Below, one piece after another: positions 35,885-44,709 of a DNA stretch of 64,000 nt (its first letter is position 1; each line of letters opens with the position of its first letter). This stretch comes from Serratia grimesii NBRC 13537 (lineage in GTDB: Bacteria > Pseudomonadota > Gammaproteobacteria > Enterobacterales > Enterobacteriaceae). Location: NCBI RefSeq assembly GCF_001590905.1, contig NZ_BCTT01000006.1:62001-126000 (forward strand), in the 5' to 3' direction. Both the position numbers and the translations under genes were made by a program. The notes beneath the pieces were generated by a model, which was not told the DNA's origin, searched no databases, and saw only the letters and a program-made list of their open reading frames with translations.

Positions 35885-36814
35885 GTGTCGTCATCCTTAC
35901 CTTCGCTCGATGTCTTGAAAACCTTTGTGGTGGTGGCCCAACGACTTAATTTTACTCATGCCGCCCAAAGTTTGCATTTGACGCAGGGCGCGGTCAGCCG
36001 GCAGATCCTCGGGCTGGAGCAGCATTTAGGCTACCCATTATTTAGCCGTCGGGCACGTGGCCTGGCACTGACCCCACAGGGGGCGATGTTGTTGGCACCG
36101 GTGCAGCAGGCTCTGGGGCAGTTGGATGAGGCACTATCGCGGGCTGGGGCACAGACGGGGACTCTGCGGATAAAGTGCCCGACCTGTGCCATGCGCTGGG
36201 TGTTACCGCGTATCATCCGGCTACAAAATGAACGACCGGAAATGCATATTGAATTGACCGCGTCGGTATCGCACGGGCTGGATTTCGGTGCAGAACACTT
36301 TGATGCTGCCGTGGTGTTCGGCCGGCCGCAGGGCAAGAAGCTGACGGCGCATCATCTGTTTGATGAAATTCTTACGCCAGTCTGCACACCATCTTATCTG
36401 CCCGATTTACCTCATCCACCAACCCTGACCGATCTGTCTGAGAAAACCCTGTTGCACCCTACACGCGATCGCCGCGACTGGTTGTTGTGGTTGAAGGCGG
36501 CGGGAAAAGAGGCACTACCTTCACGCAAGGCGCAGCATTTCGATACGCTCGATCTGGCGATGAGTGCCGCGCTACAAGGGTTTGGTATCGCCATCGGCGA
36601 TTTGTGCTTGTTAGAAGAGGATATCCAGGCGCAGCGCGTCGTCACACCTTTCCCACTCAGTGTTGTCAGCGGTGCGGCGTACTATTTGGTTTATCCGGAA
36701 CGGGCTGTGGTGCCCACAGCATTAACAGAACTGGTCAATTTTCTCGACGATGAGGCGGCACTAAGCCGCGCGCGGCTGAAAAATTACCGACTGGCGTCTG
36801 CTAACAGCTTGTAA
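35885..36814 (+). CDS. LysR-family regulator (GcvA-like)
   Basis: 309 residues from GTG 35885 with AAGGAG upstream. HTH at 8-68 (NFTHAAQSLHLTQGAVSRQI), effector domain from ~95. Divergent from ybdL with about 220 bp between, so the aminotransferase/binding-protein unit is the likely target. Confidence 0.88.
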   Translation: MSSSLPSLDVLKTFVVVAQRLNFTHAAQSLHLTQGAVSRQILGLEQHLGYPLFSRRARGLALTPQGAMLLAPVQQALGQLDEALSRAGAQTGTLRIKCPTCAMRWVLPRIIRLQNERPEMHIELTASVSHGLDFGAEHFDAAVVFGRPQGKKLTAHHLFDEILTPVCTPSYLPDLPHPPTLTDLSEKTLLHPTRDRRDWLLWLKAAGKEALPSRKAQHFDTLDLAMSAALQGFGIAIGDLCLLEEDIQAQRVVTPFPLSVVSGAAYYLVYPERAVVPTALTELVNFLDDEAALSRARLKNYRLASANSL

Positions 36815-36928
36815 CTTTTAACATTACAAATTATTTCTGCGGTGAAAAGGAGTATGGCACACTGCTTTTCACATTGATTGATCATCCCCGCCGCGGCCTG
36901 CGATGGGAACATGCCTGAGATAAAAAAT

Positions 36929-39226
36929 ATGAAATGGCTTTGTGTGGTGAGTATGTTGTCCGGTCTGGCCATCAGCCCGGTTTTTGCGCAGGAAAGTACT
37001 GTCATGCAAGGTGTGAACGCGCAGCAGCGTGACGCCTTTGTCTCCAATCTGATGAAACAGATGACGCTGGAAGAAAAAATCGGCCAGTTGCGGTTAATCA
37101 GCGTTGGGCCGGATAACCCGAAAGAGGCGATCCGTGACGGCATCAGTAAGGGCCAGATTGGCGCCATCTTCAATACGGTTACCCGACCGGATATCCGCGC
37201 CATGCAGGATCAGGCCATGCAACTCAGTCGCCTGAAAATCCCGTTGTTCTTTGCCTACGACGTAGTGCACGGCCAACGCACCGTGTTCCCGATCAGCCTC
37301 GGGCTGGCGGCCAGTTTTGATCTCGAAGCCATCGCCCTCAGTGGCCGCGTATCGGCTCAGGAAGCCAGCGATGACGGTTTGAACATGACATTCTCGCCGA
37401 TGGTCGATATCACCCGCGATCCGCGCTGGGGTCGGGTATCGGAAGGTTTCGGTGAAGATACCTGGTTGGTGTCTAAAATAGCCAAAGTGATGGTGGATGC
37501 GTACCAAAACGGCGATCCTTCCCAACCCGGTGCCATCATGGCCAGCGTGAAGCACTTCGCGCTGTACGGCGCTACCGAAGGTGGTCGTGATTATAACACC
37601 GTCGATATGAGCCCGCTGCGAATGTACCAGGACTATCTGCCGCCTTATAAGGCCGCGGTTGACGCCGGCAGCGGTGGCGTTATGGTGTCGCTCAACTCGG
37701 TGAACGGTATTCCGGCCACCGCCAACCCGTGGCTGTTGAAAGATTTGCTGCGCGATCAGTGGGGTTTTAAGGGCATCACCATCAGTGACCACGGCGCGAT
37801 TAAAGAGCTGATTAAACACGGTGTGGCGGAAGATGCCCGCGATGCCGTACGGTTGGCGATCACCTCCGGTGTCGACATGAGCATGAGCGACGAATATTAC
37901 GACCAATACCTGCCGGGGCTGGTGAAGGACGGGCTGGTATCGGAAAGCGATATTGACCGGGCCTGTCGCGACGTGCTGAATACCAAATATGACATGGGCC
38001 TGTTCAAAGACCCGTATACCCATCTTGGCCCGGTGGGGTCTGATCCTCAGGACACTAATGCCGAAAGCCGGTTGCACCGTGCTGAGGCACGCGTGATCGC
38101 ACGTAAGACCATGGTCCTGTTGAAGAATGACAAGCAAACGCTGCCATTAAGCAAGCAGGCAACCATTGCGCTGGTCGGGCCGATGGCCGACAGCCAACGT
38201 GACGTGATGGGCAGCTGGTCAGCCGCTGGGGTGATTAAACAATCGGTCACCCTGCGTGAAGGACTGGAGCGTGCCGTGGGCGACAAGGCGAAAATCCTCT
38301 ACGCCAAGGGTGCCAACGTCACTCAGGACAAGAGCATTATCGACTACCTGAACGAGTATGAACCGGCGGTGGTGTTTGATACTCGTCCGCCACAGCAGAT
38401 GATTGACGAAGCGGTGCAGGCAGCGAAGAAAGCCGATGTGGTGGTCGCGGTGGTGGGGGAATCGCAAGGCATGGCGCACGAAGCTTCAAGCCGTGCCGAC
38501 ATCACCATTCCACAAAGCCAGCGTGACCTGATCGCCGCGCTGAAGGCCACTGGCAAGCCGCTGGTGCTGGTGTTGATGAATGGCCGACCACTGGCATTGA
38601 GCTGGGAAAGCCAACAGGCGGATGCGATGCTGGAAACCTGGTACAGCGGCACCGAAGGTGGCAATGCGGTGGCTGATGTCCTGTTTGGCGACTACAACCC
38701 GTCGGGCAAGCTGCCGATGACCTTCCCGCGTTCGGTCGGGCAGATCCCAATGTACTACAACCATCTCAATACCGGCCGTCCGTTCGGCAAGGAAAATCCG
38801 GGCAAGTACACCTCACGTTACTTTGACTCACCAAATGGTCCGCTGTACCCGTTTGGCTACGGCTTGAGTTACACCAGCTTTAGCCTGTCGGACCTGAAGC
38901 TCTCCAGCCCGACGATGGCGCGAAACGGCAAAATCACGGCCAGCGTCACACTCAAGAACACCGGTAAATATGATGGTGCCACAGTAGTGCAGCTGTATCT
39001 GCAAGACGTGACCGCTTCGGTCAGCCGCCCAGTGAAAGAACTGCGTAATTTTAAAAAGGTGATGTTGAAAGCGGGGCAGTCGCAGAAGGTGGAGTTGCCT
39101 ATCACCGAAGAGGATCTCAAGTTCTATAACGCCAGCCTGAAATGGGGCGCGGAACCGGGCAAGTTTAATGTCTTTGTCGGCCTGGATTCTGACAACGTGC
39201 AAGCACAGAGTTTTACACTGAAGTAA
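36929..39226 (+). CDS. bglX: Periplasmic beta-glucosidase BglX
   Basis: 765 residues from ATG 36929, the start that gives a proper signal peptide (cut after SPVFA). Glycoside hydrolase family 3: the nucleophile Asp lies in ITISDHGAIKEL, with KHFALYG and SMSDEYY motifs, then the GH3 C-terminal domain and a fibronectin-III-like tail. Length and sequence match E. coli BglX. Hydrolyses beta-glucosides in the periplasm. Confidence 0.95.
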   Translation: MKWLCVVSMLSGLAISPVFAQESTVMQGVNAQQRDAFVSNLMKQMTLEEKIGQLRLISVGPDNPKEAIRDGISKGQIGAIFNTVTRPDIRAMQDQAMQLSRLKIPLFFAYDVVHGQRTVFPISLGLAASFDLEAIALSGRVSAQEASDDGLNMTFSPMVDITRDPRWGRVSEGFGEDTWLVSKIAKVMVDAYQNGDPSQPGAIMASVKHFALYGATEGGRDYNTVDMSPLRMYQDYLPPYKAAVDAGSGGVMVSLNSVNGIPATANPWLLKDLLRDQWGFKGITISDHGAIKELIKHGVAEDARDAVRLAITSGVDMSMSDEYYDQYLPGLVKDGLVSESDIDRACRDVLNTKYDMGLFKDPYTHLGPVGSDPQDTNAESRLHRAEARVIARKTMVLLKNDKQTLPLSKQATIALVGPMADSQRDVMGSWSAAGVIKQSVTLREGLERAVGDKAKILYAKGANVTQDKSIIDYLNEYEPAVVFDTRPPQQMIDEAVQAAKKADVVVAVVGESQGMAHEASSRADITIPQSQRDLIAALKATGKPLVLVLMNGRPLALSWESQQADAMLETWYSGTEGGNAVADVLFGDYNPSGKLPMTFPRSVGQIPMYYNHLNTGRPFGKENPGKYTSRYFDSPNGPLYPFGYGLSYTSFSLSDLKLSSPTMARNGKITASVTLKNTGKYDGATVVQLYLQDVTASVSRPVKELRNFKKVMLKAGQSQKVELPITEEDLKFYNASLKWGAEPGKFNVFVGLDSDNVQAQSFTLK

Positions 39227-39249
39227 GTGTACCGGCACATCTGTTGTCA

Positions 39250-39277
39250 CCCCAGTCACTTTCCCGAGTGGCTGGGG
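39250..39277 (+). terminator. Hairpin after bglX
   Basis: CCCCAGTCAC and GTGGCTGGGG form a 10-bp stem with one G-U and an 8-base loop, 24 bases after the bglX stop. No T run follows, so a weak or Rho-assisted terminator. Confidence 0.5.
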
Positions 39278-39390
39278 ACTTCAAAACGGCCCGCGTTGTT
39301 TTAATTCTTTAGCCTGTCACAGGCAACAAACTCGTTCGTTTGCGTATAAATCCATCTGTTTTGATCCCGCTGATTGTTTCGCCATGGGCA

Positions 39391-39416
39391 TCGCTATATC
39401 ATTTTGTACATAACGA
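39391..39416 (+). promoter_or_regulatory. ModE box upstream of the importer operon
   Basis: Half-sites TCGCTAT and ATAACGA are inverted with a 12-bp spacer. The E. coli modABCD operator, as I remember it, has CGTTAT-N12-ATAACG, so both the half-sites and the spacing agree. It lies 20 bp before ATG 39436, a position suited to repression by molybdate-bound ModE. Confidence 0.75.
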
Positions 39417-39435
39417 TAACCAACCGGAATTTCCC

Positions 39436-40485
39436 ATGTTCAAACGCTTCCCACGAATACTGCTGTTTTTCATCCTTTTTTCATCCGCCGCGCAGGCAGA
39501 TCGCCAGGTAACCGATCAACTCAACAGACAGGTCACGTTGCCCGATACCATCACCCGCGCTGTGGTGTTGCAACACCAGACGCTGAACCTATTGGTGCAA
39601 CTTGATGCTCTGCCTCAAGTGGTTGGCGTACTCAGCAGTTGGAAGAAGCAATTGGGGCCAAATTATCTGCGTCTGGCACCTGAACTGGCGAACATGCCGA
39701 TGCCGGGTGACCTCACGTCAGTGAACATTGAAAGCCTGCTCAAATTGCATCCGCAGGTGGTGTTTGTTGCCAACTACGCACCGCCGGAAATGATTGCTCA
39801 GATAGAGCGTGTAGGTATCCCGGTGGTCGCGATTTCGCTGCGCCGTGAGGCAGCGGATCAAGCCGGGAAAATGAACCCGGTGCTGAGCGATGAAGACCAG
39901 GCTTACAATCTTGGCCTGCAAGACGGCATTCGCCTGATTGGTGCGGTTATGGGCCATCAACCTCAGGCCGAGGCATTGATTCAAGACGTATTCCAACAGC
40001 GGACGCTGGTGGCCGATCGGCTGCGCGACTTGCCGGAAGACCAACGCGTACGGGTCTATATGGCTAACCCGGATTTAACCACTTACGGCTCTGGCAAATA
40101 CACAGGGTTGATGATGCAGCATGCGGGTGCGTTGAACGTCGCGGCAAAAGATATTCAGGGTTTTAAGCAGGTGTCGATTGAAGACGTACTGAAGTGGAAC
40201 CCGGCGGTGATTTTTGTGCAAGAACGCTATCCTGAGGTGGTGAAGCAAATCCTCAGCGCACCGCAGTGGCAAGGGATTGATGCGGTGAAAAATAAACGTG
40301 TGTACCTGATGCCGGAATACGCCAAGGCCTGGGGATACCCGATGCCGGAGGCGCTGGCATTGGGTGAGCTCTGGATGGCGAAAAAGCTTTATCCTCAGCG
40401 TTTTGACGACGTTAATGTGCAACAGCGGGTGGATGCCTACTATCGACAGTATTACCGCAGCAGTTGCTGCCAGAGCGGGCAATGA
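39436..40485 (+). CDS. ABC importer periplasmic binding protein, TroA/BtuF fold (MolA-like)
   Basis: 349 residues with signal peptide (MFKRFPRILLFFILFSSAAQA). Two lobes joined by a long helix, as in BtuF/FhuD/MolA proteins: DQLNRQVTLPDTITRAVVLQ at the start and GSGKYTGLMMQHAGALNVAA in lobe two. The ModE box 20 bp upstream points to molybdate or tungstate, as for Haemophilus MolA, rather than iron-siderophore. Overlaps the permease start by ATGA. Confidence 0.8.
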   Translation: MFKRFPRILLFFILFSSAAQADRQVTDQLNRQVTLPDTITRAVVLQHQTLNLLVQLDALPQVVGVLSSWKKQLGPNYLRLAPELANMPMPGDLTSVNIESLLKLHPQVVFVANYAPPEMIAQIERVGIPVVAISLRREAADQAGKMNPVLSDEDQAYNLGLQDGIRLIGAVMGHQPQAEALIQDVFQQRTLVADRLRDLPEDQRVRVYMANPDLTTYGSGKYTGLMMQHAGALNVAAKDIQGFKQVSIEDVLKWNPAVIFVQERYPEVVKQILSAPQWQGIDAVKNKRVYLMPEYAKAWGYPMPEALALGELWMAKKLYPQRFDDVNVQQRVDAYYRQYYRSSCCQSGQ

Positions 40486-41480
40486 GGCTTGGCTGGCTGA
40501 TCCTACTGACATTGCTGTGTGCGTTGGTGTCATTGGGCATTGGCCGCTATCCGGTATCGCCAACTCACAGTCTGATGATCCTGCTCGAGCCGCTTACCGG
40601 CCCACAGGGCGGGATTGATGCGGTTCAGCGTCAGGTGATCCTCGGGGTACGTGTACCCCGGGTATTGCTGGCGATGGGTGCGGGTGCGGCGCTGGCCTTA
40701 TGCGGTGCAGCGTTGCAAGGGGTGTTTCGTAACCCGTTGGTTGATCCGCATATTATCGGTGTCTCTTCCGGTGCCGCGTTTGGCGGTACGTTGGCTATTT
40801 TGCTCAGTTTGCCGATGATGGCGCTGTTGCTGTCAGCGTTTGTGTTCGGCATGGCGGCGTTGCTGCTGATTTTCGCCATTACCAGTGCCATCGCCCGACG
40901 CAATATCTTGTCGCTGGTACTGGCCGGGGTGATCCTCAGTGGGTTTTTCTCTGCCTGTGTCAGCTTGCTGCAATATCTTGCCGATACCGAAGAGAAACTG
41001 CCGAGCATCGTATTTTGGCTATTAGGCAGTTTCGCCACCGCCGACGATAACAAACTGTTGATGTTGTTCCTGCCGCTGCTCTTGGCTGGCGGGCTGCTGC
41101 TGGCATTGCGTTGGCGTATCAATTTGTTGTCGATGGGGGACGAAGATGCTGCTGCGCTAGGGATTAACGTTGAACGCACTCGCTGGCTAATTTTGACGTT
41201 GTGCGCGGCGATCGTTGCTGCGCAGGTGGCGGTCAGCGGCAGTATTGGTTGGGTAGGGCTGGTGATCCCGCACATCGCCCGGTTGTTGGTCGGCCCCGAT
41301 CATCGCCGCCTGCTGCCGGCTTCTATGTGCCTGGGGGCATTGTATATGGTACTGATCGACGATCTGGCACGTACGTTGAGCAGCAGTGAAATTCCTTTAG
41401 GCATCTTGACGGCATTGATCGGTGCGCCGCTGTTTGCATTGCTGTTGCGCCGTGCGCAGCTGAGAGGTTGGCATGGGTGA
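40482..41480 (+). CDS. ABC importer permease, FecCD/BtuC family (MolB-like)
   Basis: 332 residues from ATG 40482. About ten membrane segments; family motifs VPRVLLAMGAGAALALCGAA, LQGVFRNPLVDPHIIGVSSG, and SIGWVGLVIPHIARLLVGPD are all present. Pumps the oxyanion captured by the binding protein. Start overlaps the previous stop by 4 bases and the end overlaps the ATPase start by 8, so the operon is tightly coupled. Confidence 0.9.
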   Translation: MRLGWLILLTLLCALVSLGIGRYPVSPTHSLMILLEPLTGPQGGIDAVQRQVILGVRVPRVLLAMGAGAALALCGAALQGVFRNPLVDPHIIGVSSGAAFGGTLAILLSLPMMALLLSAFVFGMAALLLIFAITSAIARRNILSLVLAGVILSGFFSACVSLLQYLADTEEKLPSIVFWLLGSFATADDNKLLMLFLPLLLAGGLLLALRWRINLLSMGDEDAAALGINVERTRWLILTLCAAIVAAQVAVSGSIGWVGLVIPHIARLLVGPDHRRLLPASMCLGALYMVLIDDLARTLSSSEIPLGILTALIGAPLFALLLRRAQLRGWHG

Positions 41481-42252
41481 GACGTTATTGGCGGTCAACG
41501 ATTTAAGTTTTGGCTGGCCAGGCCAGGCAGCTTTATTTAACCAACTGAATATGCAGTTGCGGCGCGGTGAGGTACTGGCGGTGTTAGGCCCTAATGGACG
41601 CGGTAAAAGCACTCTGATGCAACTGCTGCTGGGTACTTTGCCGCTGCAAAAGGGCGCTGTTGAATGTGGTAACGGTATTGGTTTTGTGCCGCAGCATTTC
41701 GCGGCTCCTTTTGCCTACCGCGTGTTAGATATTGTGTTAATGGGGCGTGCACGCTATGTGGGCCTGTTCCGTTCGCCTTCGGCGCAGGACCACCGATTGG
41801 CGAAAGAGGCCTTGCAGTCGCTGAATATGTTGGACTTTGCTGACCGCGAATTCGGCAGCCTGTCTGGCGGGCAACGGCAATTGGTACTGATTGCACGTGC
41901 ACTGGCAATGCACTGTGAGGTGTTGATGCTGGATGAACCGACCTCTGCACTGGACTTGCACCATCAGGATCGGGTGCTGAGCCTGATGTCACATTTGGCG
42001 CGGGAAAGACGGATGGCAGTGATGTTCTCCACCCATCAACCTAATCATGCGCATGCGGTGGCTGATAGGGCTCTGCTGTTGGGTGCAGCAGGGCAACATC
42101 AAATCGGGCCGTGCGCTGGGGTACTGACGGCCGAGAACTTGTCACCGTTGTTTGATTTAGCCATTGAGCGGGTAGCTTTAGAGATTGATGGACGGCAGTT
42201 TGAAACGCTGGTGCCATTGTATCGTAGCCAACGGGAGCGTGAACGTGAGTAA
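41473..42252 (+). CDS. ABC importer ATPase (MolC/BtuD-like)
   Basis: 259 residues. Walker A GPNGRGKST at 39-47, signature LSGGQ at 130-134, Walker B VLMLDEP at 150-156, and switch His in FSTHQP. Provides energy for the FecCD-type permease. Overlaps neighbours on both sides by 8 bases. Confidence 0.93.
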   Translation: MGETLLAVNDLSFGWPGQAALFNQLNMQLRRGEVLAVLGPNGRGKSTLMQLLLGTLPLQKGAVECGNGIGFVPQHFAAPFAYRVLDIVLMGRARYVGLFRSPSAQDHRLAKEALQSLNMLDFADREFGSLSGGQRQLVLIARALAMHCEVLMLDEPTSALDLHHQDRVLSLMSHLARERRMAVMFSTHQPNHAHAVADRALLLGAAGQHQIGPCAGVLTAENLSPLFDLAIERVALEIDGRQFETLVPLYRSQRERERE

Positions 42253-42976
42253 TATTTTGTTGTTCGCTGCCGGTAGCCTGCGTGGGGCATTTGGCCCCTT
42301 GCTGACGGCGTTTCAGGCACAAACCGGTGAAAGGGTAGAAACCGTGTTTGGTCCAGCAGGCCTGTTGCGCCAGCGAATCGAAGCAGGAGAGCATCCGCAT
42401 ATTTTTGCTTCGGCCAATCTGGCGCATCCACAGCGCTTGGTTGATTTGCAGTTATCATCACAGGTGCACCGTTTTGCTCAGAATCGGCTGTGTGCCACCG
42501 TGCGTAATATTACCGAGTTAACAGAACCGCCATTGCTGGAGGCGTTACTGGATTCACGCTGGAGAGTAGCGACGTCCACACCTGGCGCAGATCCTTCAGG
42601 TGACTATGCACAGCAATTGTTTGATCGAATAGAACAGATCATGCCGGGGCAGGGGACTGCTTTGCGACAACGAGCATTAGCATTGGTGGGTGGGCCTGAC
42701 TCATTGCCGGTGCCTGTGGGTCGGCCAGCAGCAGAGTATCTGCTTAACAGTGGGCAGGCAGACATTTTCCTCGGTTATGCCAGCTATGGTGCTGTGTTAG
42801 CTGAGTTTCCCGAACTGGCTGTGAGGCATTTACCGCTGTCACTGGCGATTAAAGCCGATTACGGCCTGTGCTTACTGGCTGCACGAGCGCAGCATTTAGC
42901 TGAGTTTATTCTGGGAGGGCAAGGACAGGATATGTTGCGGGAGCAAGGTTTTTTACCTGCCAACGTGATGAGCTAA
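42245..42976 (+). CDS. ModA-like molybdate-binding-family protein without signal peptide
   Basis: 243 residues from GTG 42245, which overlaps the ATPase by 8 bases. The N-terminus MSNILLFAAGSLRGAFGPLL corresponds to the mature start of ModA (V-F-A-A-S-L), with no secretory leader. Later motifs (VPVGRPAAEYLLNSGQADIF, GYASYGA) fit the family. As read it should stay in the cytoplasm, unlike ordinary ModA. It might buffer or sense molybdate after import. The four genes form one ModE-controlled operon. Confidence 0.75.
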   Translation: MSNILLFAAGSLRGAFGPLLTAFQAQTGERVETVFGPAGLLRQRIEAGEHPHIFASANLAHPQRLVDLQLSSQVHRFAQNRLCATVRNITELTEPPLLEALLDSRWRVATSTPGADPSGDYAQQLFDRIEQIMPGQGTALRQRALALVGGPDSLPVPVGRPAAEYLLNSGQADIFLGYASYGAVLAEFPELAVRHLPLSLAIKADYGLCLLAARAQHLAEFILGGQGQDMLREQGFLPANVMS

Positions 42977-43006
42977 TAGCTTACTAAGTTGGCAGGCTAT
43001 GGGCAA

Positions 43007-43303
43007 TTATAGTTTTTTCAGCAGTTGCAGCAGGTGTTCTTCACTTTTCTCTGCCAGCCTGTCAATCGCCAGCTTAATAATGTCAGAGCGGGTAATGCGC
43101 ACGACACCGTTACGCGCGGCCTGCATAATAATTTCATCGATAGCATCGACATGGTTATCGGTCAGGCTAACAGAAATGGCTTTATAAGTGCGTTTGCGGC
43201 CCTGCGGTTTGGCTTCGGGGGCAGGCACTAACAAGGTATGTGAGGTGGCGCTGTTAATAAATTCGTCTTCTGACATGCGGTGGGTTGGGGTGCGCTTTTT
43301 CAC
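43007..43303 (-). CDS. Small DNA-binding partner of ParA (ribbon-helix-helix-like)
   Basis: 98 residues. A flexible, basic N-terminus (KKRTPTHRMSEDEF; KPQGRKRTYK) is followed by AISVSLTDNHVDAIDEIIMQ and ITRSDIIKLAIDRLAEKS, the strand-helix-helix pattern of RHH centromere-binding proteins such as ParG. Coupled to parA by a 4-base overlap (ATGA). It most likely binds the iterons at 43951-44015 and represses the operon. Confidence 0.7.
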   Translation of the reverse strand: MKKRTPTHRMSEDEFINSATSHTLLVPAPEAKPQGRKRTYKAISVSLTDNHVDAIDEIIMQAARNGVVRITRSDIIKLAIDRLAEKSEEHLLQLLKKL

Positions 43304-43935
43304 AGAATCACCTCTTTTACCAGGCTTTCGATTTCTGCCTGCGCTTTTGCGTTATGTGCCTCGTGCACGGTAATCGCTTCACCCCAGGCATCACGGTAGA
43401 TCTTGCGATCACACAGACGGTTGCTAACTAACGTCAATTCTGGGTATTCACTCAATACCTGCGCCGCTTCGTTAGCTTCATTAATAAAGATATTGGTTGG
43501 GCACATGTTCAGCACAATGTAGCCTTTCACCTTCTCGTTATATTCCTGTGCGGTGGCAAACATTTCCGACAGATACCCGACGGTGTCGAGATCCATCTGT
43601 GATGGGCGCAATGGAGAGAGGAACAGATCGGCCGCCAGCAAACCAGAACGCAGTTCTGCGCTATCGCGGCCTGCGGTATCGACAATGACATAGTCGTAAT
43701 GGCGATCCAGTTCCAGCAGGGTCTCTTTGATTTTGCCCGAGGCCGCGACCACAGGGATATGTGGCAGGCCTTCCACGTTCTGGCGGTCGTTATACCAGGT
43801 CATGATTGATTTCTGATCGTCAGCATCAACGATGATGGCCGTTTTTCCCTGCTTAAGGATCAGATATCCGGCGATATTGACCGCCTTGGTCGATTTTCCT
43901 ACGCCACCTTTTTGCGAGCCAATCAAAACAATCAT
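43300..43935 (-). CDS. parA: ParA-family partition ATPase (small, type Ib-like)
   Basis: 211 residues. Deviant Walker A KGGVGKST at 9-16, Walker A' DTAGRDS, and the switch region. It lacks the N-terminal HTH of type Ia ParA, so it belongs to the small ParF/ParA type usually found on plasmids. It polymerises or forms gradients on DNA to move cargo. Here it lies in a chromosomal context with yajD on one side and the importer operon on the other. Confidence 0.85.
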   Translation of the reverse strand: MIVLIGSQKGGVGKSTKAVNIAGYLILKQGKTAIIVDADDQKSIMTWYNDRQNVEGLPHIPVVAASGKIKETLLELDRHYDYVIVDTAGRDSAELRSGLLAADLFLSPLRPSQMDLDTVGYLSEMFATAQEYNEKVKGYIVLNMCPTNIFINEANEAAQVLSEYPELTLVSNRLCDRKIYRDAWGEAITVHEAHNAKAQAEIESLVKEVIL

Positions 43936-43950
43936 GCTGCCATCTCTTAA

Positions 43951-44015
43951 TTTATTAAGCTGGTAACTTATTAAGTTAATAAGCTTATTAGGTTGATAAT
44001 TAAATAGGTTAACAA
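43951..44015. repeat. Four 16-17-bp iterons upstream of parA
   Basis: Direct repeats TTTATTAAGCTGGTAA (43951), CTTATTAAGTTAATAA (43967), GCTTATTAGGTTGATAA (43983) and TTAAATAGGTTAACAA (44000), consensus YTTATTARGTTRATAA. They begin 15 bp before the parA start, so they can serve as operator and centromere. Related copies occur at 42980-42995 (after the importer operon) and 31225-31240 (after map). Confidence 0.75.
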
Positions 44016-44159
44016 CAATAACGCCTGAACAATATGCACCAACTACGGCGGCTTGCCAAGCCGTATGCGGTTAACTTTACAGCCTATTTTGCTGGTAATT
44101 GAGCCAGTGGGTAAGTAGGAATGTTCTGGGAAGGAGAGAATAGAGGGGAATTTTTTAAT

Positions 44160-44190
44160 TTGGTAGCTTAATAAGTTATTAAGCTACCAA
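44160..44190. repeat. 31-bp palindrome after yajD, related to the parA iterons
   Basis: A 15+1+15 perfect palindrome (TTGGTAGCTTAATAA-G-TTATTAAGCTACCAA). Each arm contains TTATTAAGCTACC, close to the first parA iteron TTATTAAGCTGGTA. It could be a terminator stem for yajD (no U run) or an inverted binding site of the RHH protein. Confidence 0.7.
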
Positions 44191-44210
44191 TGATAGCCAC
44201 GCCGTGAGCG

Positions 44211-44552
44211 CTACTTTTTCAACATTGACTTCAGGTTGGCAAACGGATTGTGAGTCGCGAGTCCAATGTCTTTTTGCGCATCTTCACCGGCAATCACCGT
44301 GGAGCCGTATTGGTCGGCTTCGGTATATTTGGAGTGCTCATGATCGTGGCAATACAGGCACAGCATTTCCCAATTACTGCCATCTTCCGGGTTGTTGCTA
44401 TGGTCGTGATCGATATGGTGGACCGTCAGTTCACGCAGGTTGGAGTAAACAAACTCGCGCGAGCACCGCCCGCAGACCCAGGGGAAGATTTTCAGCGCTT
44501 TTTCGCGGTAGCCGGTCTCCAGCCTCGCGTAGTTTTTTGGGATATATGCCAT
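44211..44552 (-). CDS. yajD: HNH-family protein YajD
   Basis: 113 residues. Zinc-binding C-G-R-C and C-L-Y-C pairs frame the HNH core ELTVHHIDHDHSNNPEDGSN; EADQYGSTVIAGEDAQKD follows as in E. coli YajD. A putative endonuclease of unknown role. Minus strand, upstream of the ParA cassette. Confidence 0.92.
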   Translation of the reverse strand: MAYIPKNYARLETGYREKALKIFPWVCGRCSREFVYSNLRELTVHHIDHDHSNNPEDGSNWEMLCLYCHDHEHSKYTEADQYGSTVIAGEDAQKDIGLATHNPFANLKSMLKK

Positions 44553-44610
44553 GGTATGTGCCTGCCGGGTGATAACAATAATGCGTCTAATAATATCACA
44601 AAGCGCCGGG

Positions 44611-44709
44611 TTACAGCGTGCGGCACATCACCGTCACTTCTTCGCCACAAACCTCCCGCAACTCAACTGGTTGCCAGCCCAGTTTTTGATACGGCAACTG
44701 TAGTGGGAG
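44611..44709 (-). pseudogene. 3' remnant of a GNAT acetyltransferase gene
   Basis: A short open frame ending at TAA 44613-44611 reads LQLPYQKLGWQPVELREVCG and ends EEVTVMCRTL, the C-terminal strand pattern of a GNAT protein (Y-x-K-L-G-W-x-P-V). The frame has no start or acetyl-CoA domain because the LysR gene begins immediately upstream (stop at 44717). It looks like the stump left when the LysR/MFS pair, or a deletion, removed the rest. Confidence 0.55.
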
